Part shown: positions 1-5,227 of the stretch, one piece after another
Position numbering within the stretch: position 1 is the first letter of the stretch
Layout of the letters: every line of letters starts with the position of its first letter
Assembly (NCBI GenBank): GCA_948571325.1
Contig: CAOZKB010000058.1
Span: forward strand, 1 to 6,562
DNA from: an uncultured Candidatus Saccharibacteria bacterium
Lineage (GTDB): Bacteria > Patescibacteriota > Saccharimonadia > Saccharimonadales > Saccharimonadaceae
DNA length: 6,562 nt
Direction of reading: 5' to 3'
Made by a program: the position numbers and the translations under genes
Notes under the pieces: generated by a model
Databases searched by the model: none
The model's input: only the letters and a program-made list of their open reading frames with translations
Told to the model about the DNA's origin: nothing

Positions 1-87
1 TTTCAGGCTTTTGGTAGTGCTAATATCGTCCCCTCCGATAACAGTAACCGCGCCCACGGTTTCTCCGTCCGCTGTCTAGTACTGTAG
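1..87 (+). CDS. C-terminal end of a probable secreted surface protein (FISUMP-like), partial
   Basis: Frame 1 is open from the window edge to a TAG at 85-87 and gives 28 residues ending in HGFSVRCLVL. The tail N-R-x-x-G-F-S-V-R-C resembles the end of Fibrobacter succinogenes major paralogous (FISUMP) domains, which are abundant in secreted proteins of Saccharibacteria. That family link is from memory of the motif and rests on few residues. The frame stops 19 nt before the end of the convergent kinase gene, and no U-run terminator is visible between them. A second probable surface protein starts at the other edge of the window, which fits a genome with many such genes. Alternative: any protein with a similar tail, or a chance open frame. 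Confidence 0.5.
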   Translation, partial: FQAFGSANIVPSDNSNRAHGFSVRCLVL

Positions 88-106
88 GGGGAGGGAGGTA
101 ATGGTT

Positions 107-676
107 TTAGAAATTGATTTTTTTGAGAATAGTGTCGAGTTGAGCGTGGGCCTCGGGGATGGTGCCGTCGTTGAGTATATAGTAGTCGGCGGCGGCGATG
201 GGGCCACCTTTTTCGAGGTTTTCGATTTCGCTGTAGTCGCGTTCACGAATTTTTTGCGCGTCAAAGGGGCGTTCGGGGCGAACGGCGACGCGAGCATAGC
301 GCAGTGGTTTGGCAGCGACGATGGCAATGACGGTGAGTTCACCGGGGAATTCGTGTTTGAGGATGTTATATTCGGTCCAGGAATAAACGCCGTCGAGAAC
401 GATACGCTTTTGGCCGGCAGCGATCAGGTCTTTGGTTTCGGCGATGGCTTGGCGGACGACCCAGTCAGTGCCTTCTGCTTGGCGGATTTGTTCGCGAAAT
501 TCGCGTTCGCTGTCTGGAGTGCGTTCAATGCCACGTTTTTGCATTTCTTTATAGATCATGCCGCCAAAGTAGACTTTGGGTGTGCCGTGTTCGGTTAAAT
601 AATCAACGATAATAGATTTGCCGCTGCCGCTCATACCGACGATGGCGAGGATTTTGATATCTCTGGATGTATTCAT
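107..676 (-). CDS. P-loop NMP/dephospho-CoA-kinase-like protein (UPF0200-like)
   Basis: The 189-residue protein has a Walker A loop GMSGSGKS at 14-21 after a short beta strand (KILAIV), so it should bind ATP or another NTP in the cytoplasm. A Walker-B-like strand RIVLDGV lies at 91-97. The C-terminal part (about 146-185) has the pattern RDYSEIE, then AADYYILNDG, then a final helix, which matches the layout of the UPF0200/dephospho-CoA-kinase-like group of nucleotide kinases best known from archaea. Length is normal for that group. The substrate is not shown by the sequence; adenylate or cytidylate kinase-like relatives are the main alternatives. The ATG at 674-676 lies 6 nt after a TACAAT box with no Shine-Dalgarno, so a leaderless mRNA is likely. 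It follows the 819-2012 gene on the same strand, but a terminator separates them. Confidence 0.8.
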   Translation of the reverse strand: MNTSRDIKILAIVGMSGSGKSIIVDYLTEHGTPKVYFGGMIYKEMQKRGIERTPDSEREFREQIRQAEGTDWVVRQAIAETKDLIAAGQKRIVLDGVYSWTEYNILKHEFPGELTVIAIVAAKPLRYARVAVRPERPFDAQKIRERDYSEIENLEKGGPIAAADYYILNDGTIPEAHAQLDTILKKINF

Positions 677-682
677 AGCTTA

Positions 683-691
683 ATTGTAGCA
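683..691 (-). promoter_or_regulatory. Extended -10 promoter abutting the kinase start codon
   Basis: On the minus strand the sequence reads TGCTACAAT and then 6 nt to the ATG. TGn-TACAAT is an extended -10 element. With the usual 6-8 nt from -10 to transcription start, the transcript would begin at or beside the A of the ATG, giving a leaderless mRNA. No convincing -35 box is seen 16-18 nt upstream (CTCTCC there), which is tolerated with an extended -10. Confidence 0.6.
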
Positions 692-781
692 CGGAATGAG
701 GGAGAGGAGAGCAAGTGATGCGAAAAATTAATAGGGAAGCTAACAAGAACGTGGGGATTGAATGAAATTTATTGGGGTATG

Positions 782-813
782 AAACGAAAATAGCCCCGAC
801 CGAAGTCGAGGCT
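782..813 (-). terminator. Rho-independent terminator of the 397-residue gene
   Basis: On the minus strand a 9-bp stem AGCCTCGAC/GTCGGGGCT (one T·G wobble) closes a TTCG tetraloop on a C-G pair, the very stable cUUCGg form, and is followed by ATTTTCGTTT. It starts 5 nt after the TAA of the 819-2012 gene. It insulates that gene from the kinase gene, which has its own promoter. Confidence 0.85.
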
Positions 814-818
814 GAATC

Positions 819-2012
819 TTAGATGAGACGAGTAAGGAAACCAGTGTCAGGATGTCCGGCGGCATGCCAAGCGCGAAAAGCTCCTAAATTAAGATAAAGT
901 TTGTCTTGAGTTTGGTTGGCGTGCCAGGTACCAAGGAAATCGTAGGTGATCTGCGTTTCGTCATTTGAAAAATACCAGTAGGTCGGGATAATCAGGACCT
1001 TTTTGGCATGTTCAGCGGGAGAGTATTCATCAGTTTTGGGTTGAAGACAGATTTTGCCTACTATGCCCTGATTGAAAGCGTCGATGATGCTTTGTGGGCA
1101 GTCTTCGAAGTATAAATCTGTGACATATTCGCTGACGCTTGGGGTCTGATGATAGAGATCCAGTAGACAGCCATAACTTGACAGCCAGTATTGATTAGTT
1201 TGATTCTGATTATCGAAATCTGGCAGCCAAGGCTGATTTTCGGTGCCGTATTGATAGCTCTCGAAATTATAGGCTCGGGGACGCCAGGCGTTTTGCTCAA
1301 AGCAGAGTAAGAGCATATCATGATCTGGGTCGGTTGTCACGTAAAACTGAGTTTGACTGAGTTCACTCTCATGTTTGTTGGGATGAATATTCTGCTTAAG
1401 CGTAACCTTGATGAGCTTCATGACTTCACTGAGCTTGAGTTTTTTGGAGAAATGTGGCATGTAGCGCAGAAAAAGCTTCAGATTGAAATTCGTATCGTAG
1501 GTGACACATTGTTTCTCCATGAATTCGATATTGAAATGATGCTTGAAACGGTTTTTAATGAAGAATTTTTGTGCGTCTGCGAATTCTTTAGGTAAAAGTG
1601 GAATGCAGAAGAACGTGGTATCCTTCCAATAATCGTCGACTGGAGTATCAAAATCGTCGTCATTGGTATCATATTCTTCGTCATGCCCCTCGTCGTCCTC
1701 GTAATCTAGGCAAACTCCGTTTTCATCTTCATTGGGTCGGTAATTATCAGGGATGTATTCGCCGAAGAGTAGCCAGCAGGGCTGGGCTACAAATTTGCCA
1801 TCGTGAACGAGGAAAATTTGTCCTGGGGAGATGTCGGTGATTTTTTCTTCGGGGTGAATTTCGTCGAGGGCATTAGGAGAATGCGATGTATCGACGGGTG
1901 GATAGGTTACTTCGATTTTACTGAATTGATTTTGAACCGTAGGATTTGCCTCAGTTTCATTGGAATGGTTAGCAGATGTAGATTTTGCGGTGGAATTACT
2001 GATTTTGGTCAT
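819..2012 (-). CDS. Unrecognised 397-residue protein with an acidic tract
   Basis: I do not recognise this protein. Residues 1-35 are Ser/Thr/Asn-rich and look disordered. Residues 95-127 are a strongly acidic tract in which 18 of 33 residues are Asp or Glu. It is followed by a Lys/Phe-rich stretch at about 142-215, which includes KFFIKNRFKHHF and several KLK-type clusters. The rest is rich in Trp and Tyr (for example PTYWYF near 343, GTWHANQ near 361). There is no signal peptide, membrane segment or nucleotide-binding loop. The charge layout could suit binding to a basic partner or a nucleic acid, but that is a guess. The start is firm: AAAGGAGGT lies 9 nt upstream of the ATG, and a consensus promoter lies about 65 nt upstream. 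It is divergent to the structured-RNA/459-residue gene unit and ends in its own terminator. Confidence 0.8.
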   Translation of the reverse strand: MTKISNSTAKSTSANHSNETEANPTVQNQFSKIEVTYPPVDTSHSPNALDEIHPEEKITDISPGQIFLVHDGKFVAQPCWLLFGEYIPDNYRPNEDENGVCLDYEDDEGHDEEYDTNDDDFDTPVDDYWKDTTFFCIPLLPKEFADAQKFFIKNRFKHHFNIEFMEKQCVTYDTNFNLKLFLRYMPHFSKKLKLSEVMKLIKVTLKQNIHPNKHESELSQTQFYVTTDPDHDMLLLCFEQNAWRPRAYNFESYQYGTENQPWLPDFDNQNQTNQYWLSSYGCLLDLYHQTPSVSEYVTDLYFEDCPQSIIDAFNQGIVGKICLQPKTDEYSPAEHAKKVLIIPTYWYFSNDETQITYDFLGTWHANQTQDKLYLNLGAFRAWHAAGHPDTGFLTRLI

Positions 2013-2020
2013 GGTTTGTG

Positions 2021-2029
2021 ACCTCCTTT
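2021..2029 (-). promoter_or_regulatory. Full-consensus Shine-Dalgarno of the 397-residue gene
   Basis: The minus strand reads AAAGGAGGT followed by an 8-nt spacer (CACAAACC) and ATG. This is near-complete complementarity to the 16S rRNA 3' end. It contrasts with the leaderless-looking kinase and mutM starts, and it fixes the start codon at 2010-2012. Confidence 0.9.
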
Positions 2030-2078
2030 TTCTAAGATTTAAAGATCTAGCTAGTTACAAAAATAAACTAGTTTCTTA

Positions 2079-2107
2079 ATTATAACATTGTGAGGCTGAT
2101 TGGTCAA
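2079..2107 (-). promoter_or_regulatory. Consensus sigma70-type promoter of the 397-residue gene
   Basis: On the minus strand TTGACC (2107-2102) and TATAAT (2084-2079) are separated by exactly 17 nt, with an extended -10 TG just upstream (TGT-TATAAT). Transcription should start near 2072, leaving a leader of about 60 nt. That leader holds a small stem, CTAGTT/AACTAG, just after the start. Confidence 0.85.
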
Positions 2108-2219
2108 TGGTATTATTGTAATTTGGTAAAAATGTGGTGTCTTCTGAGTTGGTAAAAGATGGAAATGATGTCTAAATAGAAAATTTAGTGGAAAATTAGT
2201 AAAATAACCATAAAAACTA
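2108..2219. other. Spacer between divergent promoters
   Basis: These 112 AT-rich nt separate the -35 boxes of the two divergent promoters. The 9-mer TTGGTAAAA occurs twice in direct orientation (2123-2131 and 2149-2157, 26 nt apart), and GAAAATT is also repeated. They could be binding sites for a shared regulator, but such repeats are not rare in AT-rich DNA. No gene is seen here. Confidence 0.35.
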
Positions 2220-2248
2220 TTGACTTTTTGAACAATGTGTGCTACAAT
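2220..2248 (+). promoter_or_regulatory. Strong promoter of the structured RNA / 459-residue gene transcript
   Basis: TTGACT (2220-2225), a 17-nt spacer and TACAAT (2243-2248) with an extended -10 TGC directly upstream. All three elements are near consensus. The predicted transcription start (2254-2256) falls at the first bases of the CCATAAGCTT arm of the first RNA helix, so the transcript probably begins with its 5' end base-paired. Confidence 0.85.
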
Positions 2249-2253
2249 GGAAC

Positions 2254-2885
2254 CATAAGCTTGATAAGGTATAAGCCGTAAGGCAAATAACCTTATCAAG
2301 GAACCGAAGGTTCCTTCAAAGCTTATGGAAAATCGGTTATATTCATATAACCCCTAATTCGGTAGAATTAGGTTCCAAGCTTAGAAGCTTAAGTACATTA
2401 AAAGGCGAGAGTGAAAGACAGCTAGACGAATATACGGTTTAGGTATATTGCAGATGCCCTACATTCTATTATTCCTTTGTCTAAATCACCTAAGATGGAC
2501 TTTTGGAAGAAGAGCTTTTGGCTAGGAATGATGAAGTTAGTATAAAGCGCTTATGGCATCAAGTAGCCTTTTAGTTAATGCTTGTAAGAATAGTAAGTAG
2601 ATTGGACGGGGAACTACTTAAGAAATACAAGGATGAACGAAAAGGCTACTTGAAGAATAAGTAGCTTATTATAAACAATAGCCGGAACGAGTTATAAGAA
2701 AAAACAAGTCGCTCGTTTCATAACCCGACTAAGGGATTGGCTAAGACTTCATATGGTGCATCGACGCAGAAGAAATAAGGCGATTCGGTGCGGTGACTAG
2801 CGAAAGTGGGCTTAATGAAGCATTTTAGAAGATGCTAGAGTTAAGCTGAGATTCTGAAAAAAGAAAGGACCCAGCTAGGGCTGGG
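2254..2885 (+). ncRNA. Large multi-helix structured RNA/leader of unknown class (~630 nt)
   Basis: No convincing ORF lies here, yet perfect stems are dense. A three-way junction opens the RNA: CCATAAGCTT 2253-2262 with 2319-2328; GATAAGGT 2263-2270 with 2290-2297, capped by a GCC-GTAA-GGC tetraloop hairpin; AAGGAACC 2298-2305 with 2309-2316. Next come hairpins 2335-2352 (GGTTATAT arms), 2353-2372 (CCTAATTC arms, GGTA loop), 2377-2390, and 2429-2449 (AATATAC arms). A 13-bp stem, CAAGTAGCCTTTT 2560-2572 with 2640-2652, encloses nested CTTGTA/TACAAG and TAAGTAG/CTACTTA stems. Then come 2656-2670, a possible pseudoknot at 2684-2724, a nested hairpin at 2810-2846 and a final 6-bp hairpin at 2870-2885. 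No U-run terminator occurs before the downstream ATG, so it may be an mRNA leader, a processed RNA, or both. I see no tmRNA, RNase P, SRP, intron or riboswitch signature. ROOL, GOLLD and OLE are size analogues only. The structure is by eye; class unknown. Confidence 0.7.
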
Positions 2886-2890
2886 AGAGG
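2870..2890 (+). promoter_or_regulatory. Hairpin directly before the Shine-Dalgarno of the 459-residue gene
   Basis: CCCAGC 2870-2875 pairs perfectly with GCTGGG 2880-2885 around a TAGG loop and is followed at once by AGAGGTGG (2886-2893), the probable ribosome binding site for the ATG at 2899. The Shine-Dalgarno favours ATG 2899 over the in-frame GTG at 2890, which would lie inside it. The hairpin ends where the site begins, so it could hold the site open or, if extended by tertiary contacts, mask it. Confidence 0.6.
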
Positions 2891-2898
2891 TGGAAAAT

Positions 2899-4278
2899 AT
2901 GGCAAAGAATAATTATGGACGGATCGATGCAAGTTGGGGAGACGGTGCAACCGATCTCTTCCTGGACTTGGCTGGCGCGGAACCCAGAGTTCTCGATTAT
3001 GAGTATGATAATCGAGAACTTCATGAACGTTGCGGTGGGAAGCAATATTATGAGTCCCGCAGCGGATGTTCTGGAGCTGGATGGCTGAAGGGTCTTGGGA
3101 CGCTACTTCCGTTGGGAGCTTACCGGGTTGATACTCGGTATAATGAATTCCAGCGGTTTGTCTCTCTGGGTAAAGCCCAGAGGGCTTGGCATACGGAGGA
3201 CGTACAGGTACTTGTGCCGTACGTCAGTCACGAAGAGGAAAAGGAGGAAACCCTGCGAAAGTATCCGACGATTCTTCGGGTTGACGATAATAAGGTTATC
3301 TTTTGTAATTTTGAGGATAACTTTATGGAGATATTGAAAGCAATATTCTCCGGTGAAACGCTGCCAGAGGAGTGTCAGATCAATGGAGCTACCTACACCC
3401 GTCGAGGACACCGTACGTTGAAGCGGACCTTCACCGAGTTGACTCATTGGGGAGAAACTCGGGAGGAGGAGATATCCATAGAGTTTTATAATTTGTGCTC
3501 TATGGATGAGACGCCAGATCCTTGGGAGTTCTTCCAAGAGGATCTGAAGCGCTTCTTGGTAGGAAGCTATGAGCGTATGTTCCATCTCCTTTCTGTAGAA
3601 AAGGTGGGGGACGATTTCGTCCAAACCATCAATATCGCAGGAGGGCGGTATAGGGGACGAATCCTTAGCGGAGATCCCCTGGAAACTGGTGAATTGACTG
3701 CAGGCTGGCAGCGGCTGGATGATAACAGTCTCGTTCGCTTCTATGACGGAAGCAATGAGGCACATCTGGTGGCGTACCTTCCGACCAAAGCAGCATACGA
3801 GAAGCTGGCGCGGCGATATGCGCGTCACATGAATGAGGGGGAAGAGTTTATCTCTTTTGTCTCTGATTGTGGGCGTAAATACGTCGAGTTCGAACTGGTA
3901 GTACCAAAGGTACTTTACCTACTCGATCAGTCTGCGCAGCTGGCAGAGCTTCGTAAAGGCTTGATGCAGAAGATGCGCGACGATGTAAGGAGCCGCGTGC
4001 AGCAGTGGATCGATAGTATAGATGATCGGGAGCTACTGGAGGCAGTTCCAGATGACCTGGTCATCACATTTGAAGATTCGCTGGCGGCAGGCAATTGTCG
4101 CCCGGGAACGGAAGCCTTTGTGAAAGAGAACTTTCCGGGTCAGACGCAGACCACGGCTAAGGAGTTGAAAAAATTCTCTAATAACTACGATGTAATGAGA
4201 ATTTTTCGACATCTTGCGGCAACTGGTCGGTTTGACTGGAAAAGCCTGTCTGATCTCTCGCTTGATAACCCCTGGTAG
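2899..4278 (+). CDS. Unrecognised 459-residue protein encoded by a highly structured mRNA
   Basis: I do not recognise this protein. An in-frame GTG at 2890 would add three residues, but AGAGGTGG sits 6 nt before the ATG, so 459 residues is preferred. It looks soluble and cytoplasmic: no signal peptide, membrane segment, P-loop, zinc-finger or polymerase motif is seen. Residues about 1-80 are Gly/Asp/Tyr-rich (WGDGATDLF, CGGKQYYESRSGCSGAGW). The middle has mixed charged helices, and about 340-375 is helical with many Arg and Lys. Near the C-terminus VPDDLVITFEDSLAAGNC (383-400) then RPGTEAFV forms the most motif-like segment; I have a vague impression of similar segments in other hypothetical proteins. 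Codon use is more even than in the Gly/Leu-rich GGG- and TTG-heavy mutM and holA, which suggests transfer or constraint from RNA structure. The gene shares the strong promoter and structured leader upstream and ends at its own terminator. Confidence 0.85.
   Translation: MAKNNYGRIDASWGDGATDLFLDLAGAEPRVLDYEYDNRELHERCGGKQYYESRSGCSGAGWLKGLGTLLPLGAYRVDTRYNEFQRFVSLGKAQRAWHTEDVQVLVPYVSHEEEKEETLRKYPTILRVDDNKVIFCNFEDNFMEILKAIFSGETLPEECQINGATYTRRGHRTLKRTFTELTHWGETREEEISIEFYNLCSMDETPDPWEFFQEDLKRFLVGSYERMFHLLSVEKVGDDFVQTINIAGGRYRGRILSGDPLETGELTAGWQRLDDNSLVRFYDGSNEAHLVAYLPTKAAYEKLARRYARHMNEGEEFISFVSDCGRKYVEFELVVPKVLYLLDQSAQLAELRKGLMQKMRDDVRSRVQQWIDSIDDRELLEAVPDDLVITFEDSLAAGNCRPGTEAFVKENFPGQTQTTAKELKKFSNNYDVMRIFRHLAATGRFDWKSLSDLSLDNPW
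2988..3020 (+). repeat. Perfect 13-bp inverted repeat inside the coding sequence
   Basis: AGTTCTCGATTAT (2988-3000) and its exact reverse complement (3008-3020) flank a 7-nt loop GAGTATG at codons 30-41 of the 459-residue gene. It is the longest of a run of hairpins in this ORF. Others are 3025-3071 (CGTTGCGG/CCGCAGCG), 3162-3184, 3199-3225, 3292-3324, 3327-3351, 3474-3507 and 3515-3546. In coding DNA a perfect 13-bp stem is unusual and points to selection on the RNA. Confidence 0.85.
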
Positions 4279-4315
4279 AAACTTTCGGAGAGCTTTTAGA
4301 AGTTCTTTGGGAAGT

Positions 4316-4338
4316 GGAAGCCGGGGGCTTCCTTTTTT
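4316..4338 (+). terminator. Rho-independent terminator of the 459-residue gene
   Basis: A perfect 7-bp stem GGAAGCC (4316-4322) / GGCTTCC (4326-4332) with a GGG loop is followed by six T (4333-4338), 38 nt after the TAG stop. It closes the rightward transcript of about 2.08 kb that starts near 2254. Its stem occupies the -35 position of the mutM promoter. Confidence 0.92.
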
Positions 4339-4339
4339 G

Positions 4340-4348
4340 TGATATAAT
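4340..4348 (+). promoter_or_regulatory. Extended -10 promoter abutting the mutM start
   Basis: TGATATAAT (4340-4348) is an extended -10 (TGn-TATAAT), and the mutM ATG begins 10 nt after its last base. The start of transcription would fall within 0-3 nt of the ATG, so the mRNA is leaderless or nearly so. No Shine-Dalgarno fits. The -35 region is the upstream terminator stem and matches no -35 consensus. Confidence 0.7.
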
Positions 4349-4357
4349 GGGGGTGTT

Positions 4358-5227
4358 ATGCCAGAGTTGCCAGAGGTTGAGACGGTGCGGCGGGGGTTGG
4401 GGGAGTTTATTTTGAGTAAAAAAATTGTTCGGGTGAAGGTGGACTGTGAGAAGAGTTTTGTGGGTGGCTCAGAGATGGCGCAGGCGGTAAAGGGGGCGAC
4501 GGTGACGGATTTGCGGCGACGGGGGAAGGCGCTACTGGCGGATCTCGATAACGGTACTACGATGATGATTCATTTGCGGATGACGGGACAGCTGATTTGG
4601 CGGGGTGAGAAGGATTTTGCGGCGGGACATCCGAGTAAGAATTTTACGGACGCTTTGCCGAATGCGCAGACGCGAGTAACTTTTGAGTTCGAGGAGGGGA
4701 AATTGTTTTTTAACGACCAGCGGAAGTTTGGGTTTGTGAAATTGTTGGCGACGGACGAGGTGGAAAAAGATAGTTTTATCGCGTCGCTGGGGAAAGAACC
4801 TTGGGAAATGAGTGCGGAAGAATTATACGAGAAATGTCAGCGACATAAAAATGCGTTGACCAAGGCGGTGCTATTGGATCAAAAAGTGATTGCGGGGTTG
4901 GGGAATATTTATGCGGATGAATCACTTTTTTATGCAGGAGTACATCCGGAGCGACGGGCGGGGGATTTGAGTCTGGAGGAGGCAGAACGAATTTTGGAGG
5001 GGGCGAGGCAGACGATGCAGGCGTCGATCGACTCGGGTGGGTCGACGATGGCGACTTATATTAAGCCAGATGGGACGACGGGGAATTATTTGGAAAAATT
5101 TGCGCAGGTGTTTCGGCGGGAAGGGCAGGCTTGTCCGCGGTGCGGTGCGGAGATTATTAAGATGAAAGTGGCTGGGCGGGGGACGCATATTTGTCCGGAG
5201 TGTCAGAAGAGAGTGGGAGATGATTAG
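4358..5227 (+). CDS. mutM: Formamidopyrimidine-DNA glycosylase (bifunctional AP lyase)
   Basis: MutM/Fpg removes oxidised purines such as 8-oxoguanine and formamidopyrimidines from DNA and nicks the abasic site, as the first step of base excision repair. The 289-residue length is usual. Signature parts are all present: N-terminal MPELPEVE, with Pro2 as the catalytic nucleophile after Met removal and Glu3; Lys57 in RRRGKALL; HLRMTG at 72-77; FNDQRKFG at 118-125; the helix-two-turn-helix with GLGNIYADE at 180-188; and a C-terminal zinc finger with Cys259, Cys262, Cys279, Cys282, including GRGTHICP with the conserved Arg274. No key residue is missing. The start follows directly from the MPELPEVE motif and sits just after an extended -10 box. 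The holA-like gene overlaps its stop by 8 nt, so the two are cotranscribed. Confidence 0.97.
   Translation: MPELPEVETVRRGLGEFILSKKIVRVKVDCEKSFVGGSEMAQAVKGATVTDLRRRGKALLADLDNGTTMMIHLRMTGQLIWRGEKDFAAGHPSKNFTDALPNAQTRVTFEFEEGKLFFNDQRKFGFVKLLATDEVEKDSFIASLGKEPWEMSAEELYEKCQRHKNALTKAVLLDQKVIAGLGNIYADESLFYAGVHPERRAGDLSLEEAERILEGARQTMQASIDSGGSTMATYIKPDGTTGNYLEKFAQVFRREGQACPRCGAEIIKMKVAGRGTHICPECQKRVGDD

Noticed and set aside
101..598. 165-codon plus-strand ORF
   Set aside because: It is antisense to the kinase gene, whose P-loop and fold motifs are clear.
2325..2357. Short ORF MENRLYSYNP in the structured RNA
   Set aside because: No Shine-Dalgarno, 10 codons only, and it overlaps two perfect hairpins that explain the sequence better.
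2454..2525. 23-codon hydrophobic ORF starting MPYILLFLCL
   Set aside because: No ribosome binding site upstream and a length expected by chance; it could still be a leader peptide, but nothing supports it.
2236..2885. Group II or group I self-splicing intron
   Set aside because: A GTGTG occurs at 2236, but it lies inside the promoter. No domain V, no group I P/Q/R/S core and no reverse transcriptase or homing endonuclease are seen.
2254..2885. tmRNA, RNase P RNA or SRP RNA
   Set aside because: No CCA-ending acceptor arm with a TPsiC-like segment, none of the conserved RNase P core segments, and no SRP GGAA/GCAGC apical motif could be found.
3103..3828. 241-codon minus-strand ORF
   Set aside because: It lies antisense inside the 459-residue gene, has no plausible Shine-Dalgarno or promoter, and its composition is that of a shadow frame.
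2254..4278. CRISPR or IscB/OMEGA-like RNA-guided nuclease unit
   Set aside because: No regular direct repeats with spacers, and the 459-residue protein shows no HNH, RuvC or other nuclease motif.
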